Position numbers and translations under genes: made by a program. A stretch of 64,000 nucleotides of DNA from Flavobacterium fontis (GTDB taxonomy: Bacteria; Bacteroidota; Bacteroidia; Flavobacteriales; Flavobacteriaceae). The stretch is from positions 1 through 64,000 of the forward strand of contig NZ_FQVQ01000009.1 of NCBI RefSeq assembly GCF_900129405.1, given 5' to 3'. Under the pieces are notes generated by a model. The model made no database searches. It saw only the letters and a program-made list of their open reading frames with translations, and was not told where the DNA came from. Positions 35,885 to 43,397 of this stretch are shown piece by piece (position 1 is the stretch's first letter; each line of letters starts with the position of its first letter).

Positions 35885-37219
35885 TTAGTGTTTCAACTCG
35901 CCGTACATCGCTTTCACGAAGTCTTCGTAGTTCACCTCTTTGGTTTTGGCTTTCACGCTGTTTTTGAACAAATCCAACATTTTTTGGTTCATCACTTGTT
36001 CAGACAAGCGACGTACCTCATCTTGGTTGGACATGACGCGGGCCACGATGCCTTGCACATCCTCGTCGGAAGGATCCATTTGGCCGAATTGTGCCATTTG
36101 TTGCTTGATCAAACCGGAGGTGTAGTCTTTCAATTCGTCGAAGGTAATTTGAAGGTTGTTGTCCTTCATGATTTTACTTTCGATCAATTGGTAACGCAAT
36201 CCTTTTTCAGAGCGCTCGTATTCGGTGGCTGCTTCTTCGGCAGAGATTGGGTTTTCACCGGTGGTTTGAATCCATTTTTTCAAGAATTCAGCGGGTAAAT
36301 CGAACTTCGTGGATTCCACCAAGAACTCCGTCACATCGTTTAAGAATTTTTGGTCGGCTTGTTGGGCAAATTGACGCTCGGCATCTTCTTTAATTTTCGC
36401 TTTTAATTCGTCTACAGAGGTCACCGCTTTGGGTCCGAACAATCGATCAAACAACTCTTGATCCAAGGTTGCGGGCTCATAACCGATTACTTCATCAATG
36501 GTAAAAGTCACTTCGATATCTAAACCGTGTACGTCATCATGACCGATGTTGAGTACATCCATTAATTTGTGATCGTCGTTGAAAAGGCCTTTGGTTTTTA
36601 AGGTAACTACATCACCTACTTTTTTACCTAAGATTGCTTTTACTGCTTTTTTGTCGGCTAAGTCTTCCAAATCAAGTGTTGTACGGTTGTTGATGCCGCG
36701 CTCTTCGTTGGCGAAGATTCCCGCTACATCATTTCCTTCTTCTACTTTGTCTTTGGCAATTACTTTTCCGTATTGTTTTTGGATGCGGGCGATTTGACCA
36801 TTTAACATGGTATCATCAGCGACCACATTGTATTTCACTACACTTGTTTTGGCCCCTAAATCCACGGAGAATTCGGGTGCAAGACCCAATTCGAATTCGA
36901 ATTTAAAATCTTCGGTATCCCAGTTGAAATCCTCAGTTACTTTAGGAAGTGGATTCCCTAAGATGTCTAATTTTTCTTCAACCAAGTAGTTGTTTAGACT
37001 TTCTTGTAACAATTTATTTACTTCATCCAACAATACTGCTTTTCCGTATTGTTTTTGGATTAAAGTCATAGGCACAGCCCCTTTGCGGAATCCGGGGATG
37101 CTTGCATTTTTACGGTAGTTGGTTAACACTTCCTGTACTTTGTCTGCATAATCGCTTTTGTTCACTTCTACAGTCACTACTGCATTCAAAGCGTCCACAT
37201 TATTTCTTGTAATATTCAT
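35885..37219 (-). CDS. tig: Trigger factor (ribosome-associated chaperone/prolyl isomerase)
   Basis: Binds nascent chains at the ribosome exit. The 444 residues contain the N-terminal ribosome-binding domain with the signature motif GFRKGAVP (about 43-50, the FRK loop), a central PPIase-like domain (about 150-245) that looks degenerate as in other Bacteroidota, and a long helical C-terminal domain. A perfect promoter precedes it, with a palindrome embedded between the -33 and -7 elements. Expression is thus probably separate from the holin-like gene upstream. Confidence 0.94.
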   Translation of the reverse strand: MNITRNNVDALNAVVTVEVNKSDYADKVQEVLTNYRKNASIPGFRKGAVPMTLIQKQYGKAVLLDEVNKLLQESLNNYLVEEKLDILGNPLPKVTEDFNWDTEDFKFEFELGLAPEFSVDLGAKTSVVKYNVVADDTMLNGQIARIQKQYGKVIAKDKVEEGNDVAGIFANEERGINNRTTLDLEDLADKKAVKAILGKKVGDVVTLKTKGLFNDDHKLMDVLNIGHDDVHGLDIEVTFTIDEVIGYEPATLDQELFDRLFGPKAVTSVDELKAKIKEDAERQFAQQADQKFLNDVTEFLVESTKFDLPAEFLKKWIQTTGENPISAEEAATEYERSEKGLRYQLIESKIMKDNNLQITFDELKDYTSGLIKQQMAQFGQMDPSDEDVQGIVARVMSNQDEVRRLSEQVMNQKMLDLFKNSVKAKTKEVNYEDFVKAMYGELKH

Positions 37220-37250
37220 GAGATGGAACTAATTTTTAGTATATAAAATC

Positions 37251-37287
37251 GGGTTGCAAAAGTATAATTTTTCTGCAACCCGTCCAA
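37251..37287 (-). promoter_or_regulatory. tig promoter with embedded inverted repeat
   Basis: TTG (minus, 37285-37287), 20-base spacer, TACTTTTG (minus, 37257-37264): a perfect Bacteroidota promoter. Arms GGGTTGCA (37251-37258) and TGCAACCC (37274-37281) form a perfect 8-base inverted repeat that covers the spacer and overlaps the edge of the -7 box, the geometry expected of an operator. Confidence 0.7.
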
Positions 37288-37313
37288 GTTTTATTCTATT
37301 GATTTTTAAAGTC

Positions 37314-37661
37314 TTATTTTTTGAGTTCGGTCAACCTGTAAACAAGTGACTGCGAGAGTGAAAGCACTATGCTAAAAAGCATTGCCCAACCGATATTTTT
37401 GACATCAAATCCGTCAACAAAATAATCGCAAAGCATGATCATCATTCCATTGATAACGAGCAAAAATAGCCCTAAACTAAACACGGTTATCGGCAAGGTA
37501 AAAAGCACGAAAATGGGTTTTACAAAAAGATTCAATACCCCTAAAACCAGTGCTACCGTTAAGGCTGTTGTAAAGGCATCGACCACAATTCCCTTCAAAA
37601 AATAAGGAATAATCATCACCAGTAGAGCGGTAACTAACACACGCACAAGAAGTTTCTTCAT
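37314..37661 (-). CDS. Phage holin family (four-helix) membrane protein
   Basis: A 115-residue membrane protein with four hydrophobic helices (roughly 5-25, 30-50, 55-78, 88-108), matching the 4TM holin superfamily IV found chromosomally in many bacteria. The motif FVKPIFVLFTLPITVFSLGLF (split over residues 47-67) is the typical core. No phage genes surround it, so despite the name it is a housekeeping membrane protein of unknown role. Confidence 0.82.
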   Translation of the reverse strand: MKKLLVRVLVTALLVMIIPYFLKGIVVDAFTTALTVALVLGVLNLFVKPIFVLFTLPITVFSLGLFLLVINGMMIMLCDYFVDGFDVKNIGWAMLFSIVLSLSQSLVYRLTELKK

Positions 37662-37700
37662 AAAAGCAATAAATTTTAACAGGTTTAAAGGTAAAAAAAA

Positions 37701-37731
37701 TTGTGAGAAATAATAATATTACTTAGATTTG
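37701..37731 (+). promoter_or_regulatory. Promoter of the choice-of-anchor J protein gene (TTG-20-TAGATTTG)
   Basis: TTG at 37701-37703 and perfect -7 box TAGATTTG at 37724-37731 with a 20-base spacer, 25 bases before the chosen start. Confidence 0.82.
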
Positions 37732-37756
37732 CTTTGTAATTAATAAATTTATGTAC

Positions 37757-38575
37757 ATGAAAAAACTATTACTTTCTTTAACATTGTTGGCTTCTTCTTT
37801 TGGATTTAGCCAAATCCTTACACAGGATTTTCAAGGAACTGATTGGCCTCCAACAGGTTGGACAACAGAAACGTTGGTTGCTACTCGTCCTTGGGGTTTT
37901 ACCACAACCATTTTCAATGCTAATGGACAAGCAACCTTTAACATTACTGGAGGTAAATCAGCAGCTAAAGGGTGGATTGCTCAAGATGACGATTCACACT
38001 TAACAAGTCCATCGTTCAGTTTAGTAGGATATTCTTCTGCTACTTGGACATTCAACATTAAATGTGGATACGAGTATCAAGTAGATCCATTTCCAAATGG
38101 AGATATCTTAGCTCGCGTTTCTACAGATGGTGGTGCTACTTGGACTACCGAGTGGGTTGAGGAAGATTACGGTCCTTACACTGACTATGAAACCTTAAAC
38201 ATCTCTATCGATATGGCACCTTACTTAGGTCAAGCTGATGTTCGCGTTCGTTTTCAATACATCGCTAACGATGCTGACTCAATGTCTGTGGATGATATCG
38301 TAGTTTCTGGTAACTTAGGCGTAAGTGAAGTTTTATCTTCTGCTTTCTCTACGTTCCCTAACCCAGTAAACAATGTATTAAACATTAAGAGTGCAGAAAA
38401 CACTCTAGTAAACGCTATCCGTATTGTAGATTTAAACGGTAGAACTGTTAAATCTTTGGATACAAATGGTGTTGCTGATATCGCTGTTAACGTAGGTGAT
38501 TTATCTGCTGGTGTTTACATGGTAAACCTTGAAACAGAAGCTGGTACAGCTGTAAAAAAATTCATCAAAAACTAA
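37757..38575 (+). CDS. Secreted choice-of-anchor J domain protein with T9SS type A sorting domain
   Basis: A 272-residue exported protein; the start is ATG 37757 (MKKLLLSLTLLASSFGFSQ), with another ATG two codons upstream. After the signal peptide (about 18 residues) a jelly-roll choice-of-anchor J/MAM-like domain (about 20-190) shows DFQGTDWPPTGW, DSHLTSPSFSL and DSMSVDDIVV. The C-terminal 80 residues, starting FSTFPNPVNNVLNI and ending AVKKFIKN, are a T9SS type A sorting domain. Strong codon bias (GCT, GTA, TTA), perfect promoter and strong terminator suggest a highly expressed surface or secreted protein. Ligand unknown. Confidence 0.9.
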   Translation: MKKLLLSLTLLASSFGFSQILTQDFQGTDWPPTGWTTETLVATRPWGFTTTIFNANGQATFNITGGKSAAKGWIAQDDDSHLTSPSFSLVGYSSATWTFNIKCGYEYQVDPFPNGDILARVSTDGGATWTTEWVEEDYGPYTDYETLNISIDMAPYLGQADVRVRFQYIANDADSMSVDDIVVSGNLGVSEVLSSAFSTFPNPVNNVLNIKSAENTLVNAIRIVDLNGRTVKSLDTNGVADIAVNVGDLSAGVYMVNLETEAGTAVKKFIKN

Positions 38576-38595
38576 TTTAGTTTTCGAATTAAATA

Positions 38596-38623
38596 AAAGG
38601 CTTCCCTACGGAAGCCTTTTTTT
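38596..38623 (+). terminator. Rho-independent terminator
   Basis: Stem AAAGGCTTCC/GGAAGCCTTT with a four-base loop and T run. Confidence 0.92.
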
Positions 38624-38641
38624 ATGCAGTAAATTACCTTT

Positions 38642-39406
38642 CTATGTTTGCAAAAAACGCGCGGTAATCTCAAAGAACGCTTTTGGATTTTCTGCATGAA
38701 GCCAATGCCCAACATTGGGGATTGTATCTAACACGGCTTGCGGGAAATGACGTTGAATACCTTCCCAGTCTGACGCTATAATGTAACGCGAATTACCCCC
38801 TCGTAAAAATAACGTTGGATGATCAAAAACCGTATGCTCGGGCAAAGCGGCGCCAACTTCTTCGATTTTCTCATTAAACACTTTTAAATTGAAACGAAAA
38901 TCCAATTGACCAGGGGTTTTCCAGTATAAATTTTTCATCAAAAATTGGCGCGTACCAAAATCAGGGATAAAGGGAAACAGCATTTCTTCTACTTGAGCAC
39001 GATCGGGTTGAAGAGAAAAATCCACCGCATTGAGTCCGGCCAAAATATCTTGATGATGCGGTGCGTAATATTTGGGTCCGATATCGGCCACAATTAATTT
39101 TCGTACCCGTTCGTGATGACGAACAGCCAACAACATGGCCACCTTTCCGCCCATCGAATGACCGCTGATATCAAATGATTTCAATTGATGGTCGTTGGCG
39201 TAGGCGATCACATCTTGCATCATCACTTCATAATTGAATTCGTCGGCATGGAAACTTCGGCCGTGGTTTCGTAAATCGAGCAAATGGACTTGATAACCCA
39301 GCGATGCGTATTGCGGTGCAAACGACTTCCAATTGTCTGACATTCCCATGAAACCATGAATAATAATTAAGGGCCTGCCTTCACCTTCAATCCTGGAGAA
39401 CAACAT
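38642..39406 (-). CDS. Alpha/beta-fold hydrolase (YbfF-like esterase)
   Basis: A 254-residue cytoplasmic hydrolase with the full alpha/beta pattern: HGFMGMSDNW oxyanion loop (about 17-26), nucleophile elbow GHSMGG, acid residue in the LFLRGGNS region and a C-terminal histidine in NVGHWLHAENP. The arrangement resembles YbfF-type esterases acting on short acyl esters or thioesters. The physiological substrate is unknown. It is transcribed with pdxJ upstream, separated by a 42-base repeat-containing spacer. Confidence 0.9.
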   Translation of the reverse strand: MLFSRIEGEGRPLIIIHGFMGMSDNWKSFAPQYASLGYQVHLLDLRNHGRSFHADEFNYEVMMQDVIAYANDHQLKSFDISGHSMGGKVAMLLAVRHHERVRKLIVADIGPKYYAPHHQDILAGLNAVDFSLQPDRAQVEEMLFPFIPDFGTRQFLMKNLYWKTPGQLDFRFNLKVFNEKIEEVGAALPEHTVFDHPTLFLRGGNSRYIIASDWEGIQRHFPQAVLDTIPNVGHWLHAENPKAFFEITARFLQT

Positions 39407-39410
39407 GTTT

Positions 39411-39445
39411 TTAGAATTATGAGTTATGAATTATGAATTGTTATG
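39411..39445. repeat. ATTATGA heptamer repeat tract
   Basis: Three heptamers ATTATGA, GTTATGA, ATTATGA stand in a row at 39416-39436 between pdxJ and the hydrolase gene. Similar runs are frequent in flavobacterial spacers. Confidence 0.65.
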
Positions 39446-39448
39446 CTA

Positions 39449-40162
39449 TTATTTCAATTTTTGAAGGTACATATTCACTACATTATCCAGACCAAAATAC
39501 AAGGCTTCTGATATTAAGGCGTGCCCAATGGAAACCTCTAAAAGTCCGGGGATATTTTGCTTAAAAAACCGAATGTTCTCCAAACTTAAATCGTGTCCTG
39601 CATTCACCCCCAATTCCAAATCTACAGCTCGTTGCGCTGCTGCTGCATAAGGAGCGATGGCGTGTTCATTCCCCAAAGCGTACTGGTGGGCAAAACTTTC
39701 GGTATACAATTCAATCCGATCTGTACCTGTGGCTTTGGCGCCCTCAATCATTTTCACATCGGGATCTACAAAAATTGAGGTTCGAATTCCCTGAGCCTTA
39801 AATACAGCGATTACCTCTTGCAAATACGATTGATGGCGCACCGTATCCCAACCGGCAGTGGACGTAATGGCACCAATAGCATCGGGCACAAGAGTGACTT
39901 GCTCGGGGCGGCATTCGAGCACTAAATCGATAAAATTATGTTGGGGATTCCCCTCGATATTAAATTCAGTAGTGACTACACTGCGTAAATCACGGGCATC
40001 TTGGTAGCGAATATGCCTCTCATCGGGTCTTGGATGAATAGTTATTCCTTGTGCACCAAAACGCTGAATGGCAACAGCTGCTTCAACAACATTGGGAACA
40101 TTTCCGCCTCGCGCATTTCGCAACGTAGCAATTTTATTGATATTGACACTTAGTTTTGTCAT
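39449..40162 (-). CDS. pdxJ: Pyridoxine 5'-phosphate synthase
   Basis: Condenses 1-deoxyxylulose 5-phosphate with 3-amino-2-oxopropyl phosphate to pyridoxine 5'-phosphate. The 237 residues show LSVNINKIATLRNARGG (split at the N-terminus), the TIHPRPDERHI motif (about 41-51), E-containing strands EFNIEGNP and RIELYTE, the VNAGHDLS motif near residue 190, and VSIGHALISEAL near the C-terminus. Length matches the family. A -7 box TATTTTTG (minus, 40184-40191) lies 21 bases upstream of the start. Confidence 0.95.
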   Translation of the reverse strand: MTKLSVNINKIATLRNARGGNVPNVVEAAVAIQRFGAQGITIHPRPDERHIRYQDARDLRSVVTTEFNIEGNPQHNFIDLVLECRPEQVTLVPDAIGAITSTAGWDTVRHQSYLQEVIAVFKAQGIRTSIFVDPDVKMIEGAKATGTDRIELYTESFAHQYALGNEHAIAPYAAAAQRAVDLELGVNAGHDLSLENIRFFKQNIPGLLEVSIGHALISEALYFGLDNVVNMYLQKLK

Positions 40163-40183
40163 GTGAATTGTGGATTAATTATG

Positions 40184-40191
40184 CAAAAATA
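40184..40191 (-). promoter_or_regulatory. -7 element TATTTTTG upstream of pdxJ
   Basis: Perfect TAnnTTTG match on the minus strand; no TTG at ideal distance. Confidence 0.4.
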
Positions 40192-40253
40192 CAAGTTAAA
40201 ATCGGCACACCCGAACGAAAAAATTGATTATTTTGCATGAAATATCCTTCCCT

Positions 40254-40916
40254 ATGACTGCCATCAATGATTACATCACCAACGACTATGCTGCTTTAGA
40301 CAGTTTACAAAACGTTGCTGACGCGCAAGACTTTTTTTTGAAAGTTCCTTTTTCCAATTTCCCTGTGCTTCAGGAAGGGATTTATATTGGTTGTATTGCT
40401 GCCGATGATGTTGAGACATTTGATATGGACAAGCCACTTTCGGACTACCGCTATGTTTTAGAAGGATTTTTTGCCCGTAAAAGCATGATGTGGTTGGATG
40501 TTTTGGAAGTTTTTGCAAAAAATCACACCAATATCGTTCCCGTATTAGACGATGAAAACAACCATTATTTAGGGTATTATGAGTTGGAAGATATCATCAA
40601 GTTTTTCCATGAAACGCCTTTTCTAAAAGAACAAGGAGGAATCATTGTGGTCCAAAAAGGCTTGAACGATTATGCGATGAGTCAGATCGCTCAAATTGTA
40701 GAAAGCAATAATGCGAAAATGCTGGGAGCATTCATCTCGGATGTTGTTGGCGATCAAGTGGAAATCACGGTCAAAATCGCCATCGGCCCTATGAATGACA
40801 TTATTCAAACGTTCAGACGGTACAATTACACTATTGTTTCTGAACATCATGATGATATGTTTTTAAATAATTTGAAAGAACGCTCTGAGTATTTGGATCG
40901 CTTTCTGAATATCTAA
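40254..40916 (+). CDS. CBS-domain protein
   Basis: A 220-residue cytoplasmic protein beginning MTAINDYITNDYAALD at ATG 40254; upstream alternative codons lie in promoter-like DNA. Two CBS motifs (about 1-60 and 65-125) make one Bateman module, which usually binds adenosine nucleotides, followed by an ACT-like C-terminal region (about 130-215). Its stop is four bases before nadK, a pairing conserved in flavobacteria, so it may sense nucleotide state alongside NAD kinase; this is inference. Confidence 0.85.
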   Translation: MTAINDYITNDYAALDSLQNVADAQDFFLKVPFSNFPVLQEGIYIGCIAADDVETFDMDKPLSDYRYVLEGFFARKSMMWLDVLEVFAKNHTNIVPVLDDENNHYLGYYELEDIIKFFHETPFLKEQGGIIVVQKGLNDYAMSQIAQIVESNNAKMLGAFISDVVGDQVEITVKIAIGPMNDIIQTFRRYNYTIVSEHHDDMFLNNLKERSEYLDRFLNI

Positions 40917-40920
40917 TTGT

Positions 40921-41805
40921 ATGAGAATCGCCATCTTTGGACAGTATTACCAAAACGACACCCGTCCTATCATTCGAGATATTTTCCTTTTTTTAAATGA
41001 AAATCAAGTCGATTTGGTCATTGAGGCCGATTTTCTAAAGATATTGTACGAACATGAATTGCTCAAAAAATCGTATAAAACGTTCTCATCGTATGAAGAT
41101 TTACAATCGGGGTTTGACTTAATGATTAGTATCGGAGGCGACGGAACAATTTTGCGTGCTGCTACTTTTGTTCGTGATTTGGGCATTCCGATTTTGGGCA
41201 TTAATGCGGGTCGGTTGGGATTTTTGGCTAAAGTTCAAAAAGAAAACATCAACGCTTTTTTACAATTGGTATTGGAACGACGCTATACCTTTTCAGAACG
41301 CACCTTATTGGAGCTACAAATCACACCCGACGATGGCAAAATCCCTTCATTAAATTTCGCCATGAACGAGGTAACGTTGAGCCGCAAAGACACGACTTCG
41401 ATGATTACTATTGAGACCCATTTGGACAATGAATACCTAACCTCCTATTGGGCCGACGGACTCATTGTAGCTACGCCTACGGGAACGACCGGCTATTCAT
41501 TAAGTTGCGGAGGACCCGTGCTAACGCCCGATGCCAAATGCTGGGTGATTACCCCTATTGCACCTCACAATTTGAATGCTCGTCCCTTAGTCATTCCTGA
41601 CCACACCACCATTCGCTTACGGGTTTCGGGAAGGGAAGATCAATTTTTAGTATCCTTAGATTCCCGTTTGATTACCCTGACGAAAGAACATGTGCTAACC
41701 ATTCGGAAAAATGATTTTACGATTAAAATGGTCGAAATTCAGGAGGAGAGTTTTTTAAAAACCCTTCGCAACAAACTCCTTTGGGGAGAAGATAAACGAA
41801 ATTAA
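40921..41805 (+). CDS. nadK: NAD kinase
   Basis: Phosphorylates NAD to NADP. The 294 residues carry the hallmark GGDGT (72-76, with catalytic D74), the NE.TLSR segment and the glycine-rich GTTGYSLSCGGP motif near 180, typical of the ATP-NAD kinase fold. It starts four bases after the CBS gene, clearly the same transcript. Confidence 0.95.
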   Translation: MRIAIFGQYYQNDTRPIIRDIFLFLNENQVDLVIEADFLKILYEHELLKKSYKTFSSYEDLQSGFDLMISIGGDGTILRAATFVRDLGIPILGINAGRLGFLAKVQKENINAFLQLVLERRYTFSERTLLELQITPDDGKIPSLNFAMNEVTLSRKDTTSMITIETHLDNEYLTSYWADGLIVATPTGTTGYSLSCGGPVLTPDAKCWVITPIAPHNLNARPLVIPDHTTIRLRVSGREDQFLVSLDSRLITLTKEHVLTIRKNDFTIKMVEIQEESFLKTLRNKLLWGEDKRN

Positions 41806-41940
41806 CACCTGAATTACACTACACTCTTTTTTTTGGCGTTAAATCCTTCGAACAGTGAATTGTTATAAAAAGAAGGTTTAACCGTGTAAAATATAATTTT
41901 TATTATTCAAAAGGGATGTTTATCTACTACTGATAATTAT

Positions 41941-41948
41941 TATATTTG
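41941..41948 (+). promoter_or_regulatory. -7 element TATATTTG of the porG-uppS-bamA operon
   Basis: Perfect TAnnTTTG match 18 bases before the porG ATG. Its TTG could be mistaken for an upstream start codon in frame with porG. Confidence 0.6.
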
Positions 41949-41966
41949 CACGCTATTTTCCATTGG

Positions 41967-42647
41967 ATGAAACGAATATATATCGCGTTATTGGTATTAA
42001 CTTTTTCTGGATTAAAAGCGCAAATTCATGAAATTGGCGTGTTTGCAGGGGGAGCAAATTACATTGGAGAGGTAGGTAAAACAAATTATATCAATCCAAA
42101 CGAACCCGTTTTTGGATTTTTGTATAAGTGGAACAGAAGTCCGCGTCATTCCTACCGCTTCGCATTCAATTGGGGAAAAATTAGCGCCAACGATTTGGAC
42201 TCCGATGTTCCTGGACGGCAACGTAGAGGGAATCGCTTCGAAAATTCAGTGCGCGAATTGGCTGTAGGGATGGAATTCAATTTTTTTGAGTTCGACCTGC
42301 ATGAAATGGATCGCCAATTCACGCCCTATGTATTCACGGGACTAACGTATACTTTTTATGATGAATTGTATACTGTGAATCGTGAAACAAGAACTGACAA
42401 GAGTAGTTCAACGCTTGCCATTCCGATGGTTGTGGGCATCAAAACAAATATTGCTGACCATTGGATTTTGGGCTTTGAAGTGGGTGCCCGTTACACGTTT
42501 TCTGACAACCTCGATGGAAGTCAGCCCAAAAACGACAGGTATGCGGCCCTTCGCTATGGCAATTTAGAAAGTAATGATTGGTATGTGTTTACGGGAGTAA
42601 CCCTAACCTATACCTTTGGAAATAAACCCTGCTTTTGCGCAGACTAA
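41967..42647 (+). CDS. porG: Type IX secretion system protein PorG (DUF6089)
   Basis: A 226-residue outer-membrane barrel component of T9SS. The signal peptide ends at LKAQ (about residue 18). The family pattern HEIGVFAGGANYIGEVG, with YRFAFNWGKISANDLDS and the aromatic ELAVGMEFNFFEFDLHE segment, is clear. In Porphyromonas gingivalis porG is followed by uppS, bamA and two ompH genes; the same order occurs here, which strongly supports the call. uppS starts two bases after its stop. Confidence 0.85.
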   Translation: MKRIYIALLVLTFSGLKAQIHEIGVFAGGANYIGEVGKTNYINPNEPVFGFLYKWNRSPRHSYRFAFNWGKISANDLDSDVPGRQRRGNRFENSVRELAVGMEFNFFEFDLHEMDRQFTPYVFTGLTYTFYDELYTVNRETRTDKSSSTLAIPMVVGIKTNIADHWILGFEVGARYTFSDNLDGSQPKNDRYAALRYGNLESNDWYVFTGVTLTYTFGNKPCFCAD

Positions 42648-42649
42648 CT

Positions 42650-43396
42650 ATGAGTTTACTACAACATGTAAATACCGATAATCTACCCAAGCACATTGCC
42701 ATCATTATGGACGGCAACGGAAGATGGGCGAAAAAACAAGGTATGTTGCGCACTTTTGGCCATGAGCGTGGCACCAAATCGGTAAAAACTACCGTAGAAA
42801 CTTGTGCGCGCTTGGGAATACAAAACCTCACGTTGTATGCTTTTTCAACCGAAAATTGGAACCGCCCCAAAATTGAAGTTGAAACGTTAATGAAACTTTT
42901 AGTTAAATCACTTAAAACCGAACTCAAAACCTTACAATCCAATAACATTCGACTCAATGCGGTTGGATGCCTTAATTTATTGCCCAAAGGGACGCGTAGC
43001 GAGTTACTAGAAGTGATGGATAAAACCAAAAACAACAACCACATGACCCTCACTTTAGCCCTAAGTTACGGCTCTCGAGAGGAGTTAATTCAAGTTGTTA
43101 AAAACATCAGCGACAAAGTTAAAAATAGTATAATTTCAATTGAGGCTATTGACGAATCCATTATTAATCAACATCTTTACACCCATGATTTACCCGATGT
43201 TGACTTATTAATTAGAACCAGTGGCGAGCACAGAATCAGTAATTTCTTGTTGTGGCAAATTGCTTACGCAGAGTTGTTTTTTACCGATGTATTGTGGCCT
43301 GACTTCACGGACGAGCATTTGTATGAAGCCATTATCAATTATCAAAAAAGAGAACGCAGATTTGGAAAAACCAGCGAACAGATTAACCCTTCCTAA
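42650..43396 (+). CDS. uppS: Isoprenyl transferase (undecaprenyl diphosphate synthase)
   Basis: Makes undecaprenyl diphosphate, the lipid carrier for peptidoglycan and surface glycans. 248 residues from ATG 42650. The catalytic aspartate lies in HIAIIMDGNGRWAKKQG (about 15-31), the NRP motif in STENWNRP, and the C-terminal LIRTSGEHRISNFLLWQIAYAE signature (split) is present. It sits tightly between porG (two bases) and bamA (one base). Confidence 0.95.
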   Translation: MSLLQHVNTDNLPKHIAIIMDGNGRWAKKQGMLRTFGHERGTKSVKTTVETCARLGIQNLTLYAFSTENWNRPKIEVETLMKLLVKSLKTELKTLQSNNIRLNAVGCLNLLPKGTRSELLEVMDKTKNNNHMTLTLALSYGSREELIQVVKNISDKVKNSIISIEAIDESIINQHLYTHDLPDVDLLIRTSGEHRISNFLLWQIAYAELFFTDVLWPDFTDEHLYEAIINYQKRERRFGKTSEQINPS

Positions 43397-43397
43397 T

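Noticed and set aside
37314-37661. Phage remnant because of the holin-family gene
   Set aside because: No other phage gene is near; this family is widely chromosomal.
43221-43397. Earlier start of bamA inside uppS
   Set aside because: The signal peptide begins at ATG 43398; the upstream codons only mirror uppS.
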